Below are positions 1 to 7,116 of a stretch of 7,707 nt of DNA, in pieces. This DNA comes from Zoogloeaceae bacterium. GTDB lineage: Bacteria > Pseudomonadota > Gammaproteobacteria > Burkholderiales > Rhodocyclaceae. Numbering within the stretch: the stretch's first letter is position 1; each line of letters opens with the position of its first letter. The notes beneath the pieces were generated by a model. That model ran no database searches and had not been told where the DNA came from. It was given only the letters and a program-made list of their open reading frames with translations. Made by a program: the position numbers and the translations under genes. Where the stretch lies: positions 1-7,707 of the forward strand of contig JAIRZG010000002.1 in NCBI GenBank assembly GCA_031267345.1. Reading direction: 5' to 3'.

Positions 1-314
1 GCGTCGTTCTGGTCAAACACGCCGTCGCCGTTGGAATCCAGATCGGCTAAAGCGTCGAGGCCGCTGGTCGCTTTCTGTCCGTTGGATTTGATGGTGTCGA
101 CGCCGAAGAGTTCGCTCCCGTCGTCAATCTGACCGTTGCCGTTCCTGTCCAGCACTAAAAAACCATCGTCGCCTTTCACCCAGCCCGTGCCGGTTTTGAT
201 TCCGTCGCCGTCATGGTCGAACAGCACCGTATCGTAGCCGTTGATGCCCGCCAGCGCCGCCCCGCCAGACTTTCGCCACGACGCGCCGCGCTGCAAACTG
301 GTGCGCGCGCACAT
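1..314 (-). CDS. RTX/EF-hand-type calcium-binding protein, fragment (3' end beyond window edge, 5' end apparently truncated)
   Basis: The minus-strand frame is open to position 1 and encodes three acidic calcium-loop motifs. In order they are DHDGDGIKTG, a full EF-hand-like loop DRNGNGQIDDGSE, and DSNGDGVFDQND. The phrase FDHDGDGIKTGTGWV followed by LVLDRNGNG and SELFG is typical of large secreted RTX/haemolysin-type proteins of Proteobacteria, where this block lies deep inside a long protein. Here the recognisable part begins near position 250, only about 20 codons after the first possible ATG (312-314). The preceding codons are arginine/alanine-rich and come from a palindromic repeat. I therefore infer a gene remnant cut by insertion or recombination; the ATG is only the nearest candidate start. 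It converges on nothing: clpB lies just upstream on the same strand. If intact, such proteins are exported by type I secretion, but no secretion genes are visible. Confidence 0.55.
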   Translation of the reverse strand, partial: MCARTSLQRGASWRKSGGAALAGINGYDTVLFDHDGDGIKTGTGWVKGDDGFLVLDRNGNGQIDDGSELFGVDTIKSNGQKATSGLDALADLDSNGDGVFDQND

Positions 315-360
315 GGGAATGACCGCTGCGGACGACCACAGGTCGCCCCTACGACACGAC
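301..360. repeat. Palindromic, probably dispersed repeat next to the RTX fragment
   Basis: The block contains a perfect 12-bp palindrome, GTGCGCGCGCAC (301-312). Further right is an imperfect inverted repeat in which GGACGACC and GGTCGCCCC face each other across three bases (about 331-350). The core GGTCGCCCCTAC with its GC-rich palindrome resembles dispersed intergenic repeats common in many bacterial genomes. That resemblance is from general recognition, not from a search, and only one copy is visible here. It occupies the place where the upstream part of the RTX gene should be. Confidence 0.4.
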
Positions 361-407
361 GCGCCCGCGTATGCGGAAAGGACGACCGATCCGGATTTCC
401 CCGAACG

Positions 408-428
408 GTCTTCTGTCCTCAGTCTTCC
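408..428. repeat. Heptamer array R1 (three units) overlapping the clpB stop codon
   Basis: Read on the minus strand, the units are GGAAGAC, TGAGGAC and AGAAGAC. Twenty bases at 410-429 differ at a single position from 3172-3191 beside hpnD. The TGA stop of clpB is the first three bases of the middle unit, so the array encodes the last codons of ClpB and the stop. An opposing partner array is not clear; AAAGGAC near 378-384 is a weak candidate. Confidence 0.75.
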
Positions 429-3013
429 GAACCCGGAACCGCGAAGCGCATTGCTCCTTTTTCCCAGCGTACACGGATGATGTCTTTGGGCGCGAATTTG
501 CCTTCGAGGATTTGTTTCGCCAGCGGGTTTTCGATCTGTTGCTGGAGGGCGCGTTTCAGGGGACGCGCGCCGAATGCCGGGTCGAATCCAGCTTGGGCGA
601 GTTCGGCGAGGGCGCTGTCTTCCACTTGCAAGCGCATTTCCAGTTGGGCGACGCGCTTTTCCAGTTGCGCCAGTTGAATTCTGGCGATCTCACGGATGTT
701 GGTCGCGTCCAAGCTATGAAAAACCACGGTTTCGTCGATGCGGTTGAGGAATTCCGGACGAAAATACGCCTTCACTTCGCCCATCACCGCTTCCTTTATC
801 GCCGCATACGCTTCGCCCGCCATCTGCTGAATCATCTGGCTGCCCAGATTGGAGGTCATGACGATCACCGTATTCTTGAAATCCACGGTGCGTCCCTGAC
901 CATCGGTCATACGCCCGTCGTCCAGCACTTGCAGGAGCACGTTGAAGACATCTGGATGCGCCTTTTCCACTTCGTCCAGCAGGATGACGCTGTAGGGTTT
1001 GCGGCGCACGGCTTCAGTAAGCGCGCCGCCTTCCTCGTAGCCGACATAGCCCGGCGGCGCGCCGATCAGTCGCGCGACTGAATGTTTTTCCATGAATTCG
1101 CTCATGTCGACGCGAACCAGATGCGCCTCGCTGTCAAACATGAATTCCGCCAGCGCCTTGCAGAGTTCGGTTTTTCCCACGCCCGTGGGGCCAAGAAAAA
1201 GGAAGGAGCCGTAAGGCCGATCGGGATCGGAAAGTCCGGCGCGCGAGCGGCGGATGGCGTCGGAGACCAGGCGCACGGCTTCTTCCTGCCCGACCACGCG
1301 CCGATGCAGATTGGCTTCCATGCGCAGGAGTTTTTCCCGCTCGCCCTGCATCATTCGGGCAACCGGAATACCCGTGGCGCGGCTCACCACTTCGGCGATT
1401 TCTTCCGCACCCACCTGGGTGCGCAGGAGTTTGTTCCGCTGGTGTTCGCTGTCGCCGGATTTTTCCGCCGCCTTCAATTGCGCTTCAAGTTGCGGCAGTT
1501 TTCCGTATTGCAATTCCGCAAGTTTGTCGAACTGTCCCTTCCTCTGGAATTCGGCCATCTGCACCTTCAGGCGGTCGATTTCCTCCTTGATGTGCGCTGA
1601 ACCCTGCACCTGGGCTTTTTCGGTTTTCCAGGTTTCCTCCAGATCGGAATACTCCTTTCCCAGGCGTTTGATTTCTTCTTCAATCAGGGCAAGGCGTTTT
1701 TGCGAGGCTTCATCCTTTTCCTTCTTCATCGCCTCACGCTCGATTTTCAACTGGATCAGCCGCCGATCGAGCTTGTCCATGACTTCGGGACGAGAGTCGA
1801 TTTCCATTTTTATGCGCGCGGCGGCTTCGTCGATCAGGTCGATGGCCTTGTCCGGCAAAAAACGGTCAGTGATATAGCGATGCGACAACTCGGCGGCGGC
1901 GACAATCGCCGGATCGGTAATATCCACGCCGTGATGCAGTTCGTATTTTTCCTGCAAGCCGCGCAGGATGGCGATGCTGGCCTCCACCGTCGGCTCGTCG
2001 ACCTGCACTTTCTGGAAGCGCCGCTCCAGCGCCGCGTCCTTTTCAATGTATTTGCGATATTCATCCAGCGTGGTCGCGCCGATGCAGTGCAATTCGCCGC
2101 GCGCCAGCGCCGGTTTCAGCATGTTGCCCGCATCGATCGCTCCTTCCGCCCTGCCCGCGCCCACCATCGTGTGCAGCTCGTCGATAAAGAGAATGACGCG
2201 CCCTTCTTCCTGCGAGATTTCCTTCAGCACCGCTTTCAGGCGTTCCTCAAACTCGCCCCGATACTTCGCGCCCGCCAGCAAGCCCGCCATATCCAGCGCC
2301 AGCACCTTTTTGTTCTTCAAGCTCTCCGGCACTTCCGCGTTGATGATGCGCTGCGCCAGACCCTCGACAATCGCCGTTTTGCCCACGCCGGGTTCGCCGA
2401 TCAACACCGGGTTGTTTTTCGAGCGACGTTGCAGAATCTGGATGGCGCGGCGGATTTCGTCGTCACGACCAATCACCGGATCGAGCTTGCCCAAACGCGC
2501 GCGCTCAGTGAGGTCGACGCAAAATTTCTTCAACGATTCCCGCTGCCCTTCCGCCTCCTGGCTTTCCACGCCCTGCCCGCCGCGCACGGCGTCAATCGCC
2601 GCCGCCAGCGGTTTTTGCGCCAGACCGTGCCGTTTGGCGAGTTTTCCGGTTTCGCCCTTGTCCTCGGTGAGCGCCAGCAAAAACATTTCCGAAGCGATGA
2701 ACTGATCGCCGCGTTTTTGCGCCGCTTTTTCGGTGAGATTCAAGAGATTGGCAAGATCGCGCCCAATGCTGACCTCGCCGCCATGTCCGGAAACCTGCGG
2801 CAGATGCTGTATCGCCGTTTCCAGATCGCGCTTCAACCCCGGCACATTGACGCCGGAACGCGCCAGCAAGGCGTTTGTGCCGCCATCTTCCTGATCGATA
2901 AGCGCCAAAAGCAGATGCTGCGGCTCAATGAACTGCTGGTCATGCCGCACCGCCAGACTTTGCGCGTCCGCCAGCGCCTGCTGGAATATGGTGGTCAATT
3001 TGTCAAGTCGCAT
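419..3013 (-). CDS. clpB: ATP-dependent disaggregase ClpB (Hsp100)
   Basis: ClpB is a cytosolic hexameric AAA+ chaperone that, with DnaK/DnaJ/GrpE, pulls polypeptides out of heat-induced aggregates. The 864-residue length is normal for the family. The N-terminal Clp repeat domain covers about residues 1-150. NBD1 has Walker A GEPGVGKT (206-213), Walker B ILFIDE (274-279), the pore-loop tyrosine in KYRGEFEER (Y251) and arginine fingers at R331/R332. The coiled-coil middle domain spans about 405-530; its presence separates ClpB from ClpA and ClpC. NBD2 has Walker A GPTGVGKT (608-615), Walker B VILLDE (676-681), pore loop GYVGYEE (655-661) and sensor-2 GARPLKR (815-821). All catalytic motifs are intact. 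The ATG at 3013 is preceded by AAGGA (3021-3025), with seven bases between. The gene is monocistronic in this window and has a heat-shock promoter. The C-terminal SED and stop are encoded within a heptamer repeat, so the tail may differ from relatives. Confidence 0.98.
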   Translation of the reverse strand: MRLDKLTTIFQQALADAQSLAVRHDQQFIEPQHLLLALIDQEDGGTNALLARSGVNVPGLKRDLETAIQHLPQVSGHGGEVSIGRDLANLLNLTEKAAQKRGDQFIASEMFLLALTEDKGETGKLAKRHGLAQKPLAAAIDAVRGGQGVESQEAEGQRESLKKFCVDLTERARLGKLDPVIGRDDEIRRAIQILQRRSKNNPVLIGEPGVGKTAIVEGLAQRIINAEVPESLKNKKVLALDMAGLLAGAKYRGEFEERLKAVLKEISQEEGRVILFIDELHTMVGAGRAEGAIDAGNMLKPALARGELHCIGATTLDEYRKYIEKDAALERRFQKVQVDEPTVEASIAILRGLQEKYELHHGVDITDPAIVAAAELSHRYITDRFLPDKAIDLIDEAAARIKMEIDSRPEVMDKLDRRLIQLKIEREAMKKEKDEASQKRLALIEEEIKRLGKEYSDLEETWKTEKAQVQGSAHIKEEIDRLKVQMAEFQRKGQFDKLAELQYGKLPQLEAQLKAAEKSGDSEHQRNKLLRTQVGAEEIAEVVSRATGIPVARMMQGEREKLLRMEANLHRRVVGQEEAVRLVSDAIRRSRAGLSDPDRPYGSFLFLGPTGVGKTELCKALAEFMFDSEAHLVRVDMSEFMEKHSVARLIGAPPGYVGYEEGGALTEAVRRKPYSVILLDEVEKAHPDVFNVLLQVLDDGRMTDGQGRTVDFKNTVIVMTSNLGSQMIQQMAGEAYAAIKEAVMGEVKAYFRPEFLNRIDETVVFHSLDATNIREIARIQLAQLEKRVAQLEMRLQVEDSALAELAQAGFDPAFGARPLKRALQQQIENPLAKQILEGKFAPKDIIRVRWEKGAMRFAVPGSED

Positions 3014-3044
3014 GATGAATTCCTTGTCTTCGAGATAACACCGA

Positions 3045-3072
3045 ACATGGGGACAGCATGGGCGCTTTCAAG
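3045..3072 (-). promoter_or_regulatory. Sigma-32 heat-shock promoter of clpB
   Basis: On the minus strand, CTTGAAA (3072-3066) is followed after exactly 13 bases by CCCCATGT (3052-3045). This matches the known RpoH consensus, CTTGAAA then CCCCATNT, at essentially every informative position. Transcription would start near 3038-3040, giving a leader of roughly 25 bases that contains the AAGGA ribosome binding site. ClpB is a classical RpoH regulon member, so motif and gene agree. A heptamer array begins three bases upstream of the -35 element. Confidence 0.9.
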
Positions 3073-3075
3073 ATC

Positions 3076-3098
3076 AGGGGACGGAGGACAGAAGACAG
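3076..3098. repeat. Heptamer array R2a between clpB and hpnD
   Basis: On the plus strand, AGGGGAC, GGAGGAC and AGAAGAC run head to tail, followed by AG. It is the left, purine-rich arm of an inverted pair whose right arm is at 3170-3204; about 70 bases separate them. It sits immediately upstream of the clpB heat-shock -35 box. Confidence 0.75.
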
Positions 3099-3104
3099 TA
3101 CAAT
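3099..3104 (+). promoter_or_regulatory. Possible -10 box for the hpnD-ABC transcription unit
   Basis: TACAAT follows directly on heptamer array R2a and matches five of six bases of the sigma-70 -10 consensus. No convincing -35 hexamer lies 16-18 bases upstream, because that stretch is occupied by the heptamer array. It is the best candidate between the divergent genes, leaving a leader of about 100 bases before the ATG at 3209. A small GGCGC/GCGCC hairpin (3106-3120) would fall in that leader. Confidence 0.3.
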
Positions 3105-3169
3105 AGGCGCAGGTCGCGCCGTCGGTGTCAACCGCACTGGAGGCGCGTGATTTTCCCTTACAACCGCCA

Positions 3170-3204
3170 ACCTTCTGTCCTCTGTCTTCCGCCCCCTGTT
3201 CCCT
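3170..3204. repeat. Heptamer array R2b ending four bases before the hpnD start
   Basis: Plus-strand units are ACCTTCT, GTCCTCT, GTCTTCC, GCCCCCT and GTTCCCT, five in a row. This is the pyrimidine-rich right arm facing R2a. It fills the position where a Shine-Dalgarno sequence for hpnD would be expected. Confidence 0.75.
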
Positions 3205-3208
3205 GAAA

Positions 3209-4057
3209 ATGACCCCGCACGAATATTGCCGACAAAAAGCCGCCGCCAGCGGCTCCAGCTTTTATTTGAGCTTTTTCTTTCTGCCGCGCGCGCGGCGACA
3301 GGCCATCATGGCCTTGTACGCCTTTTGCCGCGAAGTCGATGACCTTGTGGATGAGTGCCGCGACAAGACGCTGGCGGCGATGAAGCTGGCCTGGTGGCGC
3401 GAGGAAATCGGGCGCGTCCAGAACGGACGCCCGCTGCACCCGGTAGGACTGGCTTTACAGGAAGCCGGACGCGAATTCAAACTGCCCGCCGAACATCTGC
3501 TGGAAATCATCAACGGAATGCAGATGGATTTGCAGGTGACGCGCTACCCGGATTTTGCCCATCTAGCGGTGTATTGCTACCGCGTCGCCAGCGTGGTCGG
3601 GTTGCTGTCCGTCGAGATTTTCGGCTATCGGGAAAAAGCGACGCTCGCTTACGCGCAGGATCTGGGCATGGCGTTTCAATTGACCAACATCCTGCGCGAC
3701 ATCGGCGAAGACGCGCGGCGGGGACGCATCTATGTTCCCGAAGACGAATTGCAACGCTTTTCCGTGCCCGCGGAAGACCTGCTGCAAGGTCGTTATCCGG
3801 AAAACTTCACCGCCCTGATGCGCTTTCAGAAAGACCGCGCCGAAAGCTATTACGCCCGCGCCCTCGCCCGGCTTTTGCCCGTCGACCGCAAAAGCCAGCG
3901 CCCCGGCCTGATTATGGCCGCCCTCTACCACGCCCTGCTGCGCGAAATCGAAGCCAAACAGTTTCAGGTGTTGCGCCAGCGCATCAGCCTCCCGCCGCGC
4001 CGCAAGCTCTGGCTGGCGATAAAGACGGGAATCCGCTGCGGACACGCCGGAAAATGA
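3209..4057 (+). CDS. hpnD: Presqualene diphosphate synthase HpnD (squalene/phytoene synthase family)
   Basis: HpnD condenses two farnesyl diphosphates head-to-head to presqualene diphosphate, the first committed step of the bacterial HpnCDE route to squalene and hopanoids, in the cytosol or at the membrane. From the ATG at 3209 the protein has 282 residues, normal for the family. Visible features are the N-terminal SGSSFY substrate region (14-19), the first aspartate-rich motif in CREVDDLVDE (40-49), YCYRVASVVG (122-131) and the second magnesium-binding motif in NILRDIGEDARRGRIYVP (160-177, D164 and D168). The frame stays open upstream to a GTG at 3125, but that extension would translate the heptamer array, so I place the start at 3209 where family homology begins. 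No Shine-Dalgarno sequence is visible for either start. The stop overlaps an ATG of the next gene (ATGA, 4054-4057). No hpnC, hpnE or shc is nearby. CrtB phytoene synthase and HpnC are alternatives; the motif text fits HpnD best. Confidence 0.85.
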   Translation: MTPHEYCRQKAAASGSSFYLSFFFLPRARRQAIMALYAFCREVDDLVDECRDKTLAAMKLAWWREEIGRVQNGRPLHPVGLALQEAGREFKLPAEHLLEIINGMQMDLQVTRYPDFAHLAVYCYRVASVVGLLSVEIFGYREKATLAYAQDLGMAFQLTNILRDIGEDARRGRIYVPEDELQRFSVPAEDLLQGRYPENFTALMRFQKDRAESYYARALARLLPVDRKSQRPGLIMAALYHALLREIEAKQFQVLRQRISLPPRRKLWLAIKTGIRCGHAGK

Positions 4058-4095
4058 GACAATCGCCCTCCCCATCCTCCCGTTCCCGACCGCCG

Positions 4096-6147
<2,052 letters not shown>

Positions 6148-6149
6148 CT

Positions 6150-6177
6150 GCCCTCTGTCATCCGTCTTCTGTCTTCT
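6150..6177. repeat. Heptamer array R4b filling the gap between two convergent genes
   Basis: Plus-strand units are GCCCTCT, GTCATCC, GTCTTCT and GTCTTCT, four in phase. The array starts two bases after the ABC stop (6145-6147) and ends two bases before the stop of the DUF3567 gene (6180-6182), so it makes up nearly the whole intergenic region. Confidence 0.75.
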
Positions 6178-6179
6178 GA

Positions 6180-6416
6180 TCAATGGAACACGATGCGCTG
6201 CGCCGCGCCGCCGATGCAGTAGGCGTCGAGAAAGGCGTCGATGGCTTCCACGGTGCGTTCGGCCTCCGGGATGTCGTTGATTGCGTCGCGAAAATGGTGC
6301 GCGAGCGCGCCTTGCAGGAAAAGAATGCGGCGAGCGTCCTTGTCGAACAGTTCAAAACCTTCCTGCGCGGGGTAGGCCAGCACGGAATAATGCGTACTGT
6401 CATAGACGATGTTCAT
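6180..6416 (-). CDS. DUF3567-family small protein
   Basis: The 78-residue product has no known function. Its layout fits the betaproteobacterial DUF3567 family as I remember it: a short beta-rich N-terminus (MNIVYDSTHYSVLAY), then GFELFDKDARRILFLQG, an alpha-helical middle (ALAHHFRDAI, about 37-46), and an acidic helix EAIDAFLDAY (57-66) before a hydrophobic end. There is no signal peptide or membrane segment, so it is probably cytosolic. The ATG is well supported by AGGGAG (6424-6429) seven bases upstream. The gene converges with the ABC gene, with only a heptamer array between their stop codons. It is likely transcribed alone or from an undefined promoter in 6420-6600. The family assignment is by recognition of the sequence pattern; the reading frame itself is secure. 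Confidence 0.8.
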   Translation of the reverse strand: MNIVYDSTHYSVLAYPAQEGFELFDKDARRILFLQGALAHHFRDAINDIPEAERTVEAIDAFLDAYCIGGAAQRIVFH

Positions 6417-6591
6417 GATCTCGCTCCCTGGTGAAAAGTCGGTTCAGCCTGCGCCTCGAGTCCACTAACGGCATTCCGTCCGACCGCCTTGAGGAAAACA
6501 GCCTCTTCTCCATAAAAGCAAAAAACGCGCCATCTTTCCCGCATCCTTCAGACGACGGAAAAACGCGCGACCTTCGCAACGGAGTAATCCC
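6417..6591. other. Intergenic stretch upstream of the DUF3567 gene, nothing firm
   Basis: Apart from the ribosome binding site at 6424-6429 I find no supported element. Two A-rich copies of AAAAACGCGC (near 6521 and 6561) occur about 40 bases apart. Short open frames here lack ribosome binding sites and recognisable content. The DUF3567 promoter should be here on the minus strand, but no hexamer pair stands out. Confidence 0.4.
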
Positions 6592-6623
6592 GAACAAGAA
6601 AACGCCCCTCCAAAAAGGGGCGC
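6592..6623 (-). terminator. Rho-independent terminator for the lipoprotein transcript
   Basis: On the minus strand CGCCCCT (6622-6616) pairs with AGGGGCG (6609-6603) across a six-base loop, and is followed by TTTTCTTGTT (6602-6593). The strong seven-base-pair GC stem with a U-rich tail fits an intrinsic terminator. On the plus strand no T-run follows, so it works in one direction only. It lies 128 bases past the lipoprotein stop. Confidence 0.8.
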
Positions 6624-6672
6624 ATCATACAAAATGGACACGTACACCACGGCAAAACCATCTACAGACACC

Positions 6673-6694
6673 TGCGGGAAAGAGTCTTCCCGCA
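6673..6694. other. Perfect 8-bp hairpin in the lipoprotein 3' untranslated region
   Basis: TGCGGGAA and TTCCCGCA form a perfect stem with a six-base loop (AGAGTC on the plus strand). No T-run follows on either strand. In the minus-strand transcript it would lie between the hexamer array and the terminator, as an RNA-stabilising structure or the body of a 3'-derived small RNA. Confidence 0.45.
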
Positions 6695-6710
6695 AACGAC
6701 GCGATCAACC

Positions 6711-6752
6711 GCCAACGCCAACGCCAACGCCAGCGCCAGCGCCGTCGCCGCT
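6711..6752. repeat. Hexanucleotide tandem repeat (GCCAAC/GCCAGC, seven units)
   Basis: Three GCCAAC, two GCCAGC, one GCCGTC and one GCCGCT follow without gaps on the plus strand. The right end overlaps the TAG stop of the lipoprotein gene (CTA at 6751-6753). The decay from identical units to diverged ones toward the gene suggests the array expands from its left side. Such microsatellites can change length by slippage. Confidence 0.8.
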
Positions 6753-6939
6753 AAGGCGCGGCGGCAGTAGGCGGCTCGCAGATCATTTCCTCCGAATAGT
6801 ACGGATCTACGTCGCCCGCTTCGGGAGGAACGGAGGGGGTAGTTTCTCCACCGGAGTATGCGGGGACACCGGGCAGTCCGGGGGGACAACCCGCAACGAG
6901 CAGGGCAAAGGCAAAGGCCGTCAAAACAGCGCGTAACAT
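6751..6939 (-). CDS. Putative small lipoprotein, proline-rich
   Basis: The 62-residue product starts with a typical lipoprotein signal: a positively charged MLR, a hydrophobic core AVLTAFAFALL, and the lipobox VAGC with C18 as the expected lipidation site. The mature part would be only 45 residues, rich in proline, glycine and acidic residues, with one further cysteine (C54). It would be anchored to the inner or outer membrane, facing the periplasm. I recognise no family. The ATG at 6939 has a good ribosome binding site (AAAGGA, 6945-6950); the frame extends upstream but the lipobox distance fixes this start. It is transcribed divergently from trxB, has its own -10 box, and ends in a hexamer repeat followed by a hairpin and terminator. 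A coding reality is likely from the combined signals, though the protein is short. Confidence 0.72.
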   Translation of the reverse strand: MLRAVLTAFAFALLVAGCPPGLPGVPAYSGGETTPSVPPEAGDVDPYYSEEMICEPPTAAAP

Positions 6940-6975
6940 GATTTTCCTTTCAATGGGAACCCTGTGGATACGCTT

Positions 6976-6981
6976 ATTGTA
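6976..6981 (-). promoter_or_regulatory. Sigma-70 -10 box of the lipoprotein gene
   Basis: The minus strand reads TACAAT, five of six to consensus, about 36 bases upstream of the ATG. The hexamer 17 bases further up is CTTCAG, a poor -35, so the promoter may be weak or need an activator. Confidence 0.5.
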
Positions 6982-7072
6982 CAAAGAAGAAAAGCGCGCT
7001 GAAGCAGAAAACGACAGGCGGTTATGAAACAGCGATGAACGGCAGGTTTTTCCCGCTTGAGCGGACAAAAGC

Positions 7073-7078
7073 TATAAT
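7073..7078 (+). promoter_or_regulatory. Sigma-70 -10 box of trxB
   Basis: A perfect TATAAT lies 38 bases before the trxB ATG. No good -35 is found at the usual 16-18 base spacing; TTGAGC upstream is only 10 bases away. Transcription would start near 7085. The leader has no clear Shine-Dalgarno sequence before the ATG at 7117. Confidence 0.6.
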
Positions 7079-7116
7079 CTGCCGCTCTTTCCTCTCGTCC
7101 GCAAAGCGAATCCGCC

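Noticed and set aside
1700..3106. A 468-residue plus-strand open frame opposite clpB, with others at 371-1081 and 1082-1600
   Set aside because: They lie wholly or largely antisense to a canonical clpB, have low-complexity Arg/His/Phe-rich translations, and lack ribosome binding sites. They are GC-rich shadow frames.
3355..4053. N-terminal extension of the ABC ATPase through the hpnD region in another frame
   Set aside because: The translation is an arginine/proline-rich shadow of hpnD with no family match; the first ABC domain starts only after about 4096.
3209..4057. Phytoene synthase (CrtB) of a carotenoid pathway
   Set aside because: Motif wording fits HpnD of Proteobacteria better, and no carotenoid gene is nearby. 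Not fully excluded without a phylogeny.
6431..6754. Plus-strand open frame ending in an Arg/Gln repeat
   Set aside because: No ribosome binding site or recognisable domain, and it runs through a terminator, a hairpin and a hexamer microsatellite.
7053..7078. TTGAGC (7056-7061) as the -35 box of trxB
   Set aside because: Its spacing to TATAAT is about 11 bases, far short of the 16-18 needed.
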